Assembly: GCA_002350615.1 (NCBI GenBank)
Contig: DEFD01000018.1
Coordinates: 127,531-191,530 of the forward strand
Direction of reading: 5' to 3'
Length of the DNA stretch: 64,000 nt
DNA from: Bacteroidales bacterium UBA2861
GTDB taxonomy: Bacteria; Bacteroidota; Bacteroidia; Bacteroidales; UBA932
The notes below the pieces were generated by a model. That model was not told the origin of the DNA and searched no databases. It was given only the letters and a program-made list of their open reading frames with translations. The translations under genes were made by a program, and so were the position numbers. The first letter of the stretch is position 1; each line of letters begins with the position of its first letter. Below, one piece after another: positions 23,670 through 32,420 of this stretch.

Positions 23670-24281
23670 ATGCACAGGATATATTTCGAGAAACGATGCA
23701 TCATCATCTGCGAGCCTGAAGACCAGGCACTTGCGGATCCCAACGCCGTGGAGTTCCATCTGGGCGAAAAAATCGACATCCACACACTGGTGCTCATGTT
23801 CGAAGCATCGAGGGAGCTCTCCAGGATCTATATTCCCGTGCACAATACCGACAAGGTTTACCGCCGTCTCTGCGCCGAATTCAAGGAAGTGAATGCGGCA
23901 GGCGGGCTCGTCAGCAACCGGCGCGGGGATTTCCTGCTCATAAACAGGAACGGTCTCTGGGACCTGCCCAAAGGGCATCAGGAGAAGGGCGAGGACATAA
24001 AGATCACCGCCATGCGGGAGGTGCAGGAGGAGACGGGCGTGGACAAACTCGAACTCCGGGATCTCATCTGCATCACCGACCACTGCTACCTGCGGGACGG
24101 GATATGGCACCTCAAGCACACCTGGTGGTACGACATGCTCTACACGGACCCGGTGGACCTCACTCCGCAGAGGGAAGAAGACATCGCAAAAGCGGCCTGG
24201 GTGGCGAAATCTTCCCTGCCCCAGTTCCTTACCAACACCTTCCCTTCCATCCAGGAAGTTTTCCGTGAAGCGAAAGTGTGA
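23670..24281 (+). CDS. Nudix hydrolase
   Basis: 203 residues. The Nudix box GHQEKGEDIKITAMREVQEE..TG fits GX5EX7REUXEEXGU and binds the catalytic metal. The C-terminal part of about 130 residues is the Nudix fold (LLINRNGLWDLPKGH, WHLKHTWWYDMLY). The N-terminal 65 residues (YFEKRCIIICEPEDQ.. LGEKIDIHTLVLMFEASRELSRIYIP) form an extra domain seen in Bacteroidetes relatives. It hydrolyses a nucleoside diphosphate linked to another group, the substrate being unknown. Confidence 0.9.
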   Translation: MHRIYFEKRCIIICEPEDQALADPNAVEFHLGEKIDIHTLVLMFEASRELSRIYIPVHNTDKVYRRLCAEFKEVNAAGGLVSNRRGDFLLINRNGLWDLPKGHQEKGEDIKITAMREVQEETGVDKLELRDLICITDHCYLRDGIWHLKHTWWYDMLYTDPVDLTPQREEDIAKAAWVAKSSLPQFLTNTFPSIQEVFREAKV

Positions 24282-24298
24282 AACTTTTCCGCTCTTTC

Positions 24299-24331
24299 TT
24301 CCGTATATATAAAGTATTATCTTATACGGAA
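24299..24331 (+). promoter_or_regulatory. Hairpin just before queA
   Basis: TTCCGTAT at 24299-24306 pairs with ATACGGAA at 24324-24331 around a 17-base AT-rich loop. It ends two bases before the queA ATG, so it could affect initiation or end transcription from the Nudix gene; no clear -7 box was found for queA. Confidence 0.4.
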
Positions 24332-24333
24332 AC

Positions 24334-25383
24334 ATGAAACTTTCACAATTCAACTTCGATCTTCCGAAGGAAAAAATCGCCCTCAGGCCCACCAGGTGGA
24401 GGGATGAGTGCAAACTTATGGTACTGCACCGCAAGAGCGGCGAAATCGAACACAGGCTTTTCAAGGACATTATAGATTATTTCGGCAAAGGCGACCTGTT
24501 CGTGCTCAACGACACGAAGGTTTTCCCCGCGCGTCTTTCCGGAAAGAAGGAAAAGACCGGCGCCGAAATCACCGTCTTCCTGCTCCGCGAGCTCAACAAG
24601 GAGCAGAAACTCTGGGATGTGATCGTGGAGCCGGCGCGCAAGATCCGCATAGGCAACAAACTTTACTTCGGCGAAGACGAGAGCATGGTGGCCGAGGTCA
24701 TCGACAACACCACTTCGAGGGGCAGGACCCTCCGCTTCCTCTACGACGGCAGCTATGACGAATTCAAGCAGAGCCTCTTCGCCCTCGGCAAGACTCCCCT
24801 CCCCGAATGCATCGACCGCGAGCCCGACGATCAGGACGTGGAGGATTTCCAGACCATATTCGCCGACAAGGAAGGTGCCGTTTCGGCCCCTGCAGCCGGA
24901 CTGCATTTCAGCCGCGAGCTCTTCAACCGCATGATCCTCGCCGACATCGACAAGACTTTCATTACCGTGCATATGGGCCGCGGGCATTTCAACCCGGTGG
25001 ACGTGGAAGACCTTTCCAAGCACAGAATGGATGGTGAAAGGATGATTATCTCTCCCGAAGCGGCGGCAAGGGTAAACCTCGCAAAGCGCAGCGGACACAA
25101 GGTTCTCGCGGTCGGCGTCACTGTCATCCGCGCACTGGAAACCTATGTCACTACGCAGCATGAAATCAAGGAGAACGATATCTGGACCAACAAATTCCTG
25201 TTTCCTCCCTACGATTTCTCCGTCGCCGACGCGTTCGTCTCCAATTTCCACGAGCCCTGCTCGACGATGCTTATGGCAGAAGCTGCCTTCGGAGGCTTTG
25301 ACAACGTGATGAACGCCTACCAGACGGCGCTTGAACAGGATTACCGTTTCGGCCCTTACGGCGACGCACTGCTCATCATCTGA
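24334..25383 (+). CDS. queA: S-adenosylmethionine:tRNA ribosyltransferase-isomerase
   Basis: Transfers and isomerises the ribosyl part of SAM onto 7-aminomethyl-deazaguanine in tRNA to make epoxyqueuosine. Recognised by FDLPKEKIALRPTRWRDECKLMVL near the N-terminus, LFVLNDTKVFPARL, KEGAVSAPAAGLHFSRELF, VHMGRGHFNPV and the C-terminal FHEPCSTMLMAEAAFGG. The 349-residue length is normal. Confidence 0.95.
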   Translation: MKLSQFNFDLPKEKIALRPTRWRDECKLMVLHRKSGEIEHRLFKDIIDYFGKGDLFVLNDTKVFPARLSGKKEKTGAEITVFLLRELNKEQKLWDVIVEPARKIRIGNKLYFGEDESMVAEVIDNTTSRGRTLRFLYDGSYDEFKQSLFALGKTPLPECIDREPDDQDVEDFQTIFADKEGAVSAPAAGLHFSRELFNRMILADIDKTFITVHMGRGHFNPVDVEDLSKHRMDGERMIISPEAAARVNLAKRSGHKVLAVGVTVIRALETYVTTQHEIKENDIWTNKFLFPPYDFSVADAFVSNFHEPCSTMLMAEAAFGGFDNVMNAYQTALEQDYRFGPYGDALLII

Positions 25384-25390
25384 TTTTTCT

Positions 25391-25420
25391 TTAGTACAAA
25401 AGATTTTTTTACAGTACTAA
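25391..25420 (+). terminator. AT-rich hairpin after queA
   Basis: TTAGTAC at 25391-25397 pairs with GTACTAA at 25414-25420; the loop contains seven T. It precedes the GC-rich terminator at 25431. Confidence 0.4.
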
Positions 25421-25430
25421 AAAAACATAA

Positions 25431-25466
25431 AAATCCGCGCCTGTTTTATAGACAAGGCGCGGATTT
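25431..25466 (+). terminator. Rho-independent terminator between queA and dprA
   Basis: AAATCCGCGCC at 25431-25441 pairs with GGCGCGGATTT at 25456-25466 around a 14-base loop; A-runs before and T after make it usable in both directions. Confidence 0.75.
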
Positions 25467-25480
25467 ACGTTTTATGGGCA

Positions 25481-25488
25481 TAGCTTTG
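25481..25488 (+). promoter_or_regulatory. -7 box TAGCTTTG for dprA
   Basis: An exact TAnnTTTG match ending 5 bases before the dprA ATG. Its -33 region would overlap the terminator stem; no TTTG is present there. Confidence 0.4.
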
Positions 25489-25493
25489 CGCCC

Positions 25494-26687
25494 ATGAATA
25501 CGGAAATAACTAAAGAAAGCATCTGCGCATGCGCGCTTGGCCACATCTTCGGCTACGAACCCCGCTACGCGCTCCGCCTGGTACAGGAACTTGGCAGCGC
25601 CTCCGCAGTATTCGGGCTCAGCCCCAAAGATGCCGATGCCATCCTCGGGGCCCATTCCAAATATGCCGGGACCATCCGAAGGGAGGCCCTCGACCGGGCT
25701 GAAGAGGAACTCACGAGGCTCGCAGGGATCGGCTGCCGTTTCCTGCCGCTCTCCGACCCGCGTTTTCCCGAGCTCCTGAGAGACTGTCCGGATCCGCCTG
25801 CCGGACTATATTATAAAAGTGTATCGGAGCCGGAAGACATCTTCTCATCCGCCGGCGGAGGACGCGGGGCCGCCACGGTAGGTATCGTCGGCACCAGGGA
25901 CATATCGCCCTATGGCAGGGATTTTACGGTGAGGATTACCAACGCCATGGCCGGCACGGGGGCGAAGCCGGCGATAGTCAGCGGACTCGCTTTCGGGGTG
26001 GACATAACCGCACATATCGCCGCCCTCAACGCAGGGCTTTCGACGATAGCGGTGCTGCCCTGCGGGATAGACTCCATTTATCCGCATCAGCACAGACTCG
26101 CAGCCGCCCGCATCGCGGACAGCGAAGGCTGTGCGATAGTCACCGACTACCCTCCGGGAACGGCCCCGACGGCTTATACCTTCGTGAGACGGAACAGGAT
26201 TATAGCGGGCCTCAGCCAGGCTGTCGTAATAACCGAGTCCAAGGTCAAGGGCGGCGGGCTCATCACCTGCAGGCTGGCCGCGGAGTACGGGCGGGAAGTC
26301 TATGCCGTCCCCGGCAGGCTGGACGATTTTCGATCGGCAGGATGCAACCTTTTGATTTCCAGGAAGGAAGCCGATGCCGTTTTCTCTCCGCAGGCGCTAT
26401 GCCTCTCACTTGGGCTGGGACGCCCTGCGATAAAAGCCCAACCCGGCCTTGCCGAAAGGGTGGAAACATTCTATTCCCGCCTGCCGGAAGTGGAACGGCG
26501 GTCCATTTGCAGGCTCGCAGCGGAAGTGGAGAACAAGCGGGGCATCACCCTGGATGAACTCTGCAGGGTCACCGGATACCCATATAATGAAACCGGCCGG
26601 CTTTGCTATACCCTTGAATCCGACGGATTTATCCTGATAGATCTGCTCCAGCGGTGCAGCGTGGCAAACTTTGAGTCCCGCAGTTAG
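25494..26687 (+). CDS. dprA: DNA-processing protein DprA
   Basis: Binds incoming single-stranded DNA and loads RecA during natural transformation; it is also widespread in species not known to transform. The Rossmann-like core has VGIVGTRDISPYG, SGLAFGVDITAHIAAL, AVLPCGIDSIYP, FVRRNRIIAGLSQAVVI and GREVYAVPGRL. The C-terminal 65 residues (VENKRGITLDELCRVTGYPYNETGRLCYTLE) form the winged-helix domain. The N-terminal 75 residues are a helical SAM-like region. The length of 397 is normal. Confidence 0.95.
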   Translation: MNTEITKESICACALGHIFGYEPRYALRLVQELGSASAVFGLSPKDADAILGAHSKYAGTIRREALDRAEEELTRLAGIGCRFLPLSDPRFPELLRDCPDPPAGLYYKSVSEPEDIFSSAGGGRGAATVGIVGTRDISPYGRDFTVRITNAMAGTGAKPAIVSGLAFGVDITAHIAALNAGLSTIAVLPCGIDSIYPHQHRLAAARIADSEGCAIVTDYPPGTAPTAYTFVRRNRIIAGLSQAVVITESKVKGGGLITCRLAAEYGREVYAVPGRLDDFRSAGCNLLISRKEADAVFSPQALCLSLGLGRPAIKAQPGLAERVETFYSRLPEVERRSICRLAAEVENKRGITLDELCRVTGYPYNETGRLCYTLESDGFILIDLLQRCSVANFESRS

Positions 26688-26708
26688 CGCATTTGCCGGG
26701 AAAAAGAT

Positions 26709-26716
26709 TAAATTTG
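26709..26716 (+). promoter_or_regulatory. -7 box TAAATTTG for tatD
   Basis: An exact TAnnTTTG ending 6 bases before the ATG at 26723. It supports that start over the codon at 26693. Confidence 0.4.
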
Positions 26717-26722
26717 CGTCCT

Positions 26723-27490
26723 ATGGTTTTTATCGACACGCATACCCATTGCGCCGACGAAGCTTTCAGGGGCGAAGAAGAGCAGGTGATCGGACGGGCC
26801 CTGGAAGCGGGGGTTGCGAAGATGATCCAGGCGGATATCGACTCTTCCGAAAGGGAGGCCCATTTCGCCCTTTGCAAGGCCCATCCGGGAGTGCTTTTCC
26901 CGATGCTCGGGCTTTACCCGGGCTCTGTCGATGAAAACTGGCGCCGGGAGCTGGACGCCCTCGAACCATGGTTCGCGCAGAATCCGGTGGCAATCGGGGA
27001 AATCGGTCTCGACTATCATTACGGAGGAGAATGGAAGGAGCAGCAGAAGGAAGCGTTCCGCCTGCAGCTCGAACTTGCAGCCGCAAGGGACCTTCCCGTG
27101 AACATCCACCTGCGGGATGCGACGGAAGATTTCCTCAACATCGTACGGGACTGCGCCCATCTGCATCTGAGAGGGAACCTTCACGCCTTCAGCGCAAGCA
27201 TCGAAACATTCAGGGCGCTTCAGAAATGGGGAGAGTGGTCGGTAGGGATAGGAGGAGTCGTGACTTTCAAGAATTCCAGGCTTCCGGAAACGCTGAAGGA
27301 GATTCCTCTCGAGTGCATCCTTCTGGAAACCGACGCCCCGTACCTGACCCCGACACCGCTCAGAGGCACCCGCAACGAGAGCGCCAACATCCCGCTCATC
27401 GCGGCCAAGGTCGCTGAAATCAAGGGAGTTGACATCGAAAAAGTGGCCGAAATCACCACCGCCAACGCACAAAGGCTTTTCGCTATATGA
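26723..27490 (+). CDS. TatD-family metal-dependent hydrolase
   Basis: 255 residues. DTHTHC at the N-terminus, AIGEIGLDYHYG, PVNIHLRDA, HAFS and LLETDAPYLTPTPLRGTRNESANI are the metal-binding and conserved blocks of TatD DNases (amidohydrolase fold). The family shows 3'-5' exonuclease or D-aminoacyl-tRNA deacylase-like activities. The ATG at 26723 is preferred over 26693 since homologues start at VFIDTH. It overlaps the asparaginase gene by four bases (ATGA). Confidence 0.92.
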   Translation: MVFIDTHTHCADEAFRGEEEQVIGRALEAGVAKMIQADIDSSEREAHFALCKAHPGVLFPMLGLYPGSVDENWRRELDALEPWFAQNPVAIGEIGLDYHYGGEWKEQQKEAFRLQLELAAARDLPVNIHLRDATEDFLNIVRDCAHLHLRGNLHAFSASIETFRALQKWGEWSVGIGGVVTFKNSRLPETLKEIPLECILLETDAPYLTPTPLRGTRNESANIPLIAAKVAEIKGVDIEKVAEITTANAQRLFAI

Positions 27491-28530
27491 AACAGGGAAG
27501 AAAAAAATCCGCCGTCCTGCTGATATACACCGGCGGCACCATCGGAATGAAGGAATCCGCAGAAGGAGAGGGGCTGTCTCCCTTCGATTTCAGCGGCATA
27601 CTCTCGGAAGTTCCGGAACTCCGGCGATTCCAACTCAGGATAGAATCATATACCTTCGACCCCCTAATCGACTCTTCCGACATAGTGCCGGAAATATGGT
27701 GCTCCCTCGCGGAGATAATAAAGGAGAATTATGATGCCTACGACGGGTTCGTGGTGCTTCACGGTACTGATACCATGGCCTATTCGGCTTCCGCGCTGAG
27801 TTTCATGCTGAAGAACCTGGGGAAACCCGTCATCTTCACCGGAAGCCAGCTTCCCATCGGCAGCCTCCGCACCGACGGCAGGGAAAACCTTGTTTCCGCC
27901 GTGGAGATAGCTTCGGCAAAGACGCCCGAAGGCCTGCCGGCGGTACCGGAAGTGTGTATCTACTTCAATTCCCAGCTGCTGAGAGGGAACCGCGCCACCA
28001 AGATGGACGCAGTCTCATTCGACGCTTTCCGCAGCCCCAACTACCCCGTGCTCGCCCAGGCGGGAATCAGCATCCGCTACAATACCAAGGCCATCCTTTC
28101 GCTTCCGGGGCCGGACGAGCCTTTCGACATAAACACAAGCCTGGACACCCGTGTGGCCATCCTGAAAATACATCCGGGCATAACTCCGCAAGTGGCGCGC
28201 AACGTATTGCTGGGCAAAGATATACGGGCGATAATACTGGAGACCTACGGTTCCGGGAACGCTATCTCCAAGCCCTGGTTCACCCAGATAGTGGAAGAAG
28301 CTTCCAGTCAGGGACGCATCCTGCTGAACGTCACCCAATGCCCAGCAGGAGAGGTGAACATGGACCTTTACGCTACCGGCAAATCCCTCAAGAAAGCCGG
28401 CGTCATTTCCGGTGGGGACATGACCACCGAAGGAGCCCTCGGGAAACTCTTCTCCCTCATGGGCAAATACTCCGACAACGAAGTGGTGAAGCGACTGCTG
28501 CAAACCTCCGTCCGTGGAGAAATGTCTTGA
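27487..28530 (+). CDS. ansA: Type I L-asparaginase
   Basis: Hydrolyses L-asparagine to aspartate and ammonia in the cytoplasm. The two active-site threonines lie in IYTGGTIGM and in LHGTDTMAYSASALSFML, with the catalytic Lys later in FTGSQLPIGSLRTDGRENL region and ILETYGSGNA near the C-terminal domain. At 347 residues with no signal peptide it fits the cytoplasmic type I enzyme. It is translationally coupled to tatD. Confidence 0.92.
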   Translation: MKQGRKKSAVLLIYTGGTIGMKESAEGEGLSPFDFSGILSEVPELRRFQLRIESYTFDPLIDSSDIVPEIWCSLAEIIKENYDAYDGFVVLHGTDTMAYSASALSFMLKNLGKPVIFTGSQLPIGSLRTDGRENLVSAVEIASAKTPEGLPAVPEVCIYFNSQLLRGNRATKMDAVSFDAFRSPNYPVLAQAGISIRYNTKAILSLPGPDEPFDINTSLDTRVAILKIHPGITPQVARNVLLGKDIRAIILETYGSGNAISKPWFTQIVEEASSQGRILLNVTQCPAGEVNMDLYATGKSLKKAGVISGGDMTTEGALGKLFSLMGKYSDNEVVKRLLQTSVRGEMS

Positions 28531-28626
28531 ATTATTATTGTCGGATGAATTTTTTTTGCTAAATTGCGTTGATTTTGAATTTTTGATTAAAACAACGATA
28601 AATTCACTAAACACAAAAAAACAGTT

Positions 28627-29415
28627 ATGAAAAAGTTTTTTATGTTTCTCGCAGCCGCAGCCGTAATGGCCATCACTGCAAACACCGCTTCCGCGCAGGA
28701 AGCTGCAGCACCTGAGCAGACTGCAACAGAAGTTGCTGCTCCTCAGTCTCTTGCAGACCTTACCGCAGCTGCTCCCGAGGTTCCTCTTACCCAGGCTCTC
28801 AAGACCAAGTTCATCGAGGGTGGTGCAGGCTTCATGTCCCTCATCATCATCTGCCTCATCATCGGTCTTGCACTGGCAATCGAAAGGATTCTTTATCTGA
28901 CATTCTCGAAGACCAACACCAAGGCTCTCCTCGCAAAGGTTGAGAAGGCTCTTGCAGATGGAGGCATCGAGGCCGCAAAGAATGTCTGCCGTGATACCCG
29001 CGGACCCGTCGCAAGCATCTACTATCAGGGTCTGCTCCGCTATGACCAGGGCATCGACGTGGTCGAGAAGACCATCGTCTCCTACGGCTCCGTCCAGATG
29101 AGCGAAATGGAGAACGGTCTCAGCTGGATCTCCCTCTTCATCGCCATCGCCCCGTCGCTCGGATTCCTTGGAACCGTTATCGGTATGATCGAAGCATTCG
29201 ACGCTATCCAGCGCGCAGGCGACATCTCCCCTAACGTCGTTGCAGGAGGTATGAAGGTTGCTCTTATCACTACCGTAGGTGGTCTTATCGTAGCTATGAT
29301 CCTGCAGGTGTTCTACAACTACATCCTTGCAAAGATCGAGTCCATCACCATCGATATGGAAGACAGCTCCATCTCCCTCATCGACGTCCTCAGCAAATAC
29401 GAAGCAAAGAAGTAA
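28627..29415 (+). CDS. exbB: MotA/TolQ/ExbB proton channel subunit
   Basis: 262 residues, with an N-terminal signal-like segment and an Ala/Pro/Glu-rich linker, then three membrane helices (about 70-92, 170-190, 210-235). ENGLSWISLFIAIAPSLGFLGTVIGMIEAF and VALITTVGGLIVAMILQVFYNY are the conserved channel helices. With ExbD it forms an inner-membrane proton channel that energises TonB-dependent outer-membrane transport. It is the first gene of a four-gene set and has an approximately 95-base AT-rich upstream region. Confidence 0.92.
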   Translation: MKKFFMFLAAAAVMAITANTASAQEAAAPEQTATEVAAPQSLADLTAAAPEVPLTQALKTKFIEGGAGFMSLIIICLIIGLALAIERILYLTFSKTNTKALLAKVEKALADGGIEAAKNVCRDTRGPVASIYYQGLLRYDQGIDVVEKTIVSYGSVQMSEMENGLSWISLFIAIAPSLGFLGTVIGMIEAFDAIQRAGDISPNVVAGGMKVALITTVGGLIVAMILQVFYNYILAKIESITIDMEDSSISLIDVLSKYEAKK

Positions 29416-29433
29416 TCCCCCTTCACCATTATT

Positions 29434-29877
29434 ATGAAAAGCACACTCAATAAGATTTTCACCTGGTCGATGGTAGCTTTTATCGTCATCAGCGTAGCGA
29501 TTCTTGTATGGGGCTTCTCAGTAGGCTTCGAATACAAGGACAACCTCCCTGTTGACGTGCTGCTTGCCTGGGGATACATCATGATAGGCATCGCACTTGC
29601 GGCCGTGATCGTTGTAGGACTCATAGTAGGTGCAATAAATAATCCCAAGAGCCTCATCAAGACCGGTATCGTGCTGGTCGGCGTGGCCCTGATTGCGCTT
29701 CTGGCCTACCTCGTCGCTCCCGGCACTCCTGCAATCGGCACCGACATCGAGTCCGATGCAAGTACCCTCAAGCTTACAGACACGATTCTTTATCTGACCT
29801 ATTTCGCCGGCATCGTCGCGATCCTTTCCATCGTGGCCGGAGAAATCCGTCTCGCTATAAGCAACAGAAAAGCCTAA
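29434..29877 (+). CDS. Membrane protein of the ExbB/ExbD cluster
   Basis: 147 residues with four predicted membrane segments (starting near residues 9, 44, 78 and 119). A gene of this size is regularly found between exbB and exbD in Bacteroidetes; its role in the energising complex is not known. It starts 18 bases after exbB and ends 3 bases before the first exbD. Confidence 0.75.
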   Translation: MKSTLNKIFTWSMVAFIVISVAILVWGFSVGFEYKDNLPVDVLLAWGYIMIGIALAAVIVVGLIVGAINNPKSLIKTGIVLVGVALIALLAYLVAPGTPAIGTDIESDASTLKLTDTILYLTYFAGIVAILSIVAGEIRLAISNRKA

Positions 29878-29880
29878 GTT

Positions 29881-30462
29881 ATGGCAAAGAAAACACCTGA
29901 AATAAATTCAAGTTCAACCGCCGACATAGCATTCCTGCTGTTGTGCTACTTCCTTATGACGACCACTATGGGGTCTCATACGGGACTCAGCCGTCGTCTT
30001 CCTCCCATGCCGGACCCCAATCAGAAGGCACAGGACCAGAAGGTAAACAGGCGCAACATCATTATCGTCAAGATAAATTCGCAGGATAGGCTCATGGCCG
30101 GCACGGAAGCGATTGACGTTTCCCAGCTCAAGGAAAGGACCAAGATATTCCTTACCAATCCCACGGACGATCCCAATCTGCCCGACAAGGAAATCAAGAA
30201 TATCGAAGGTCTGGGCAACCGCCCTGTTTCCAAGGGAGTTATCTCGCTGCAGAACGACCGCGGCACCAGCTATCAGGCATATATCGCCGTTCAGAACGAG
30301 CTGGTGAAGGCCGTGAACGAACTGCGCGACGAAGCCGCCATGCGTGAGTTCGGCAGGAAATTCGCCGCACTCGACGAGGACAGGCAGGGAATCATCAAGG
30401 AACTCGTGCCGCAGCTCATTTCCGAGGCCGAGCCCAAGGATGTCGGTAAACGCAGAAGATAG
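29881..30462 (+). CDS. exbD: ExbD/TolR-family protein (first copy)
   Basis: 193 residues. One N-terminal helix, SSSTADIAFLLLCYFLMTTTMG, contains the Asp that carries protons in the ExbB/ExbD channel; the rest is a periplasmic domain (NIIIVKINSQDRLMAGTEAIDVSQLKER) with an extended charged C-terminus that is longer than in the second copy. Confidence 0.9.
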   Translation: MAKKTPEINSSSTADIAFLLLCYFLMTTTMGSHTGLSRRLPPMPDPNQKAQDQKVNRRNIIIVKINSQDRLMAGTEAIDVSQLKERTKIFLTNPTDDPNLPDKEIKNIEGLGNRPVSKGVISLQNDRGTSYQAYIAVQNELVKAVNELRDEAAMREFGRKFAALDEDRQGIIKELVPQLISEAEPKDVGKRRR

Positions 30463-30474
30463 GAGGATAAAACT

Positions 30475-30939
30475 ATGTCAATGTTCAGAAAAGACGGAAA
30501 GAAGAGCATGCCCGGCATCACTTCGGGTTCTCTTTCGGATATCGTTTTCATGCTCCTCTTCTTCTTCATGGTTACCACACAGATGCGTGACAATGAGCAG
30601 AAGGTTGTGGTCCGCGTCCCTTCGGCTTCCGAATCCGTGAAGCTGGAGCGCAAAGACCTGTCGTCCTATATCAATATAGGTACGCCTACCCGCAACCTCC
30701 AGGCCCAGTACGGAACCGAACCCCGTATCCAGCTCAACGACTCTTTCAAAACGGTTGACGACATCCGCGACTTCATCGCCGCGGAACGTGAATCCAAGAG
30801 CGAGCAGGACCGTGCCTTCATGACCGTTTGCATCAAGGCCGACCGTGACGTGCGTATGGGTATCATAACCGACGTGAAGCAGGAGCTCAGACGATGCTCC
30901 GCACTGAAAATAATGTACTCGGCTTCCAAAGCGGAATAG
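30475..30939 (+). CDS. exbD: ExbD/TolR-family protein (second copy)
   Basis: 154 residues. The helix SGSLSDIVFMLLFFFMVTTQM again holds the channel Asp, followed by a periplasmic domain (SYINIGTPTR.. VCIKADRDVRMGIITDVKQELRRCSALKIMYSASK). Paired exbD genes are usual in Bacteroidetes and probably form a heterodimer inside the ExbB ring. A terminator follows. Confidence 0.9.
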   Translation: MSMFRKDGKKSMPGITSGSLSDIVFMLLFFFMVTTQMRDNEQKVVVRVPSASESVKLERKDLSSYINIGTPTRNLQAQYGTEPRIQLNDSFKTVDDIRDFIAAERESKSEQDRAFMTVCIKADRDVRMGIITDVKQELRRCSALKIMYSASKAE

Positions 30940-30956
30940 GGTACGACAGTATTATG

Positions 30957-30994
30957 AACCGGCGGCCAAAACTCGATTTTTGACCGCCGGTTTT
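30957..30994 (+). terminator. Rho-independent terminator after the exbD pair
   Basis: AACCGGCGGCCAAAA at 30957-30971 pairs, with one mismatch, with the segment ending GACCGCCGGTT at 30978-30992, followed by TT. Confidence 0.75.
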
Positions 30995-31012
30995 AAAAAA
31001 GAAAATAAATAA

Positions 31013-32416
31013 ATGGAAGAAATACTCAGAACGAAGGTCAAGGACCTTCTGAAGATGGCACCCGGCGGAGATGTTCTCGCAAAGGGATGGGTGCGTACAA
31101 AGAGAGGAAACAAGGATATAGCGTTCATCGCACTCAACGACGGATCCACGATAAATAACATACAGATAGTCGTGGACAAGAACAATACTGACGCCGCCCT
31201 TCTTGCCAAGATAACCACCGGCGCTTGCATTGCCGCCCGCGGAAAGCTTGTCGAGTCGATAGGCAGCGGACAGGCGGTGGAGATCCAGGCGACGGATCTG
31301 GAGCTTTACGGCGAATGCGATCCGGTACGCTATCCCCTGCAGAAGAAGGACACTTCCTTCGAATTCCTGCGTACCGTGGCGCACCTGCGTCCCCGTACCA
31401 ACACCTTCGGCGCCATCTACAGGCTCCGCAGCCAGATGGCCTTTGCCATCCACGAGTATTTCCATTCCAGAGGTTTCGTGTACCTGAACACTCCCCTCAT
31501 CACCGCGGCCGATGCCGAGGGCGCCGGAGAAATGTTCCAGGTGACGACGCTGGACCTCAACAATATTCCCAGGAACAAGAAAGGCGAACCGGATTACTCC
31601 AAGGACTTTTTCGGACGCCAGACTTCCCTTACGGTGAGCGGACAGCTCGAAGGAGAGCTCGGAGCCACCGCCGTGGGAGAAATCTACACTTTCGGACCCA
31701 CTTTCAGGGCGGAGAATTCGAACACGCCCAGGCATCTTGCCGAATTCTGGATGATCGAGCCGGAAATGGCCTTCTACGACATCCACGACAACATGCGGCT
31801 CGCCGAAGATTTCATCAAGCATCTGGTGAAATACGCGCTTGACAACTGCTACGACGACATCAAATTCCTCAACGACCGTTATGACGAGGAGCTCATCGAA
31901 AGGCTTCGCAGCGTAATTGCCACCGACTTCCAGGTCCTGACCTACACCGAGGGCATCGAGATTCTGGAAAAGGCTGTTGCCGACGGCCACAAGTTCGAGT
32001 ACCCCGTGAGCTGGGGGACCGACCTTCAGAGCGAGCACGAGCGTTTCCTCGTAGAACAGCATTTCGGCAAGCCGGTCATAATGACGGACTATCCTAAGGA
32101 CATCAAGGCCTTCTACATGAAGCAGAACGAGGACGGCAGGACCGTTCGCGGAATGGATGTCCTTTTCCCGAAAATCGGCGAAATCATCGGCGGAAGCGAG
32201 CGTGAAGCCTCCCTTGAAAAGATCGAGGCCCGCATCGACGAACTCGGCATGAGCCGCCGCACCCTAGAATGGTATCTTGACACACGCCGCTTCGGCAGCT
32301 GCCCTCACAGCGGATTCGGACTCGGTTTCGAACGTCTGCTTCTATTCATAACGGGTATGAGCAATATCCGCGACGTCATCCCCTTCCCCAGGACACCTAA
32401 AAACGCAGAATTCTGA
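31013..32416 (+). CDS. asnS: Asparaginyl-tRNA synthetase
   Basis: Charges tRNA-Asn in the cytoplasm. The N-terminal OB-fold anticodon-binding domain (VLAKGWVRTKRGNKDIAFIALNDGS) is followed by the class II core: motif 2 TFGPTFRAENSNTPRHLAEFWMIEPEM and motif 3 SGFGLGFERLLLFITG near the C-terminal end RDVIPFPRTPKNAEF. The 467-residue length is standard. It is followed 4 bases later by udk. Confidence 0.97.
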   Translation: MEEILRTKVKDLLKMAPGGDVLAKGWVRTKRGNKDIAFIALNDGSTINNIQIVVDKNNTDAALLAKITTGACIAARGKLVESIGSGQAVEIQATDLELYGECDPVRYPLQKKDTSFEFLRTVAHLRPRTNTFGAIYRLRSQMAFAIHEYFHSRGFVYLNTPLITAADAEGAGEMFQVTTLDLNNIPRNKKGEPDYSKDFFGRQTSLTVSGQLEGELGATAVGEIYTFGPTFRAENSNTPRHLAEFWMIEPEMAFYDIHDNMRLAEDFIKHLVKYALDNCYDDIKFLNDRYDEELIERLRSVIATDFQVLTYTEGIEILEKAVADGHKFEYPVSWGTDLQSEHERFLVEQHFGKPVIMTDYPKDIKAFYMKQNEDGRTVRGMDVLFPKIGEIIGGSEREASLEKIEARIDELGMSRRTLEWYLDTRRFGSCPHSGFGLGFERLLLFITGMSNIRDVIPFPRTPKNAEF

Positions 32417-32420
32417 TATT

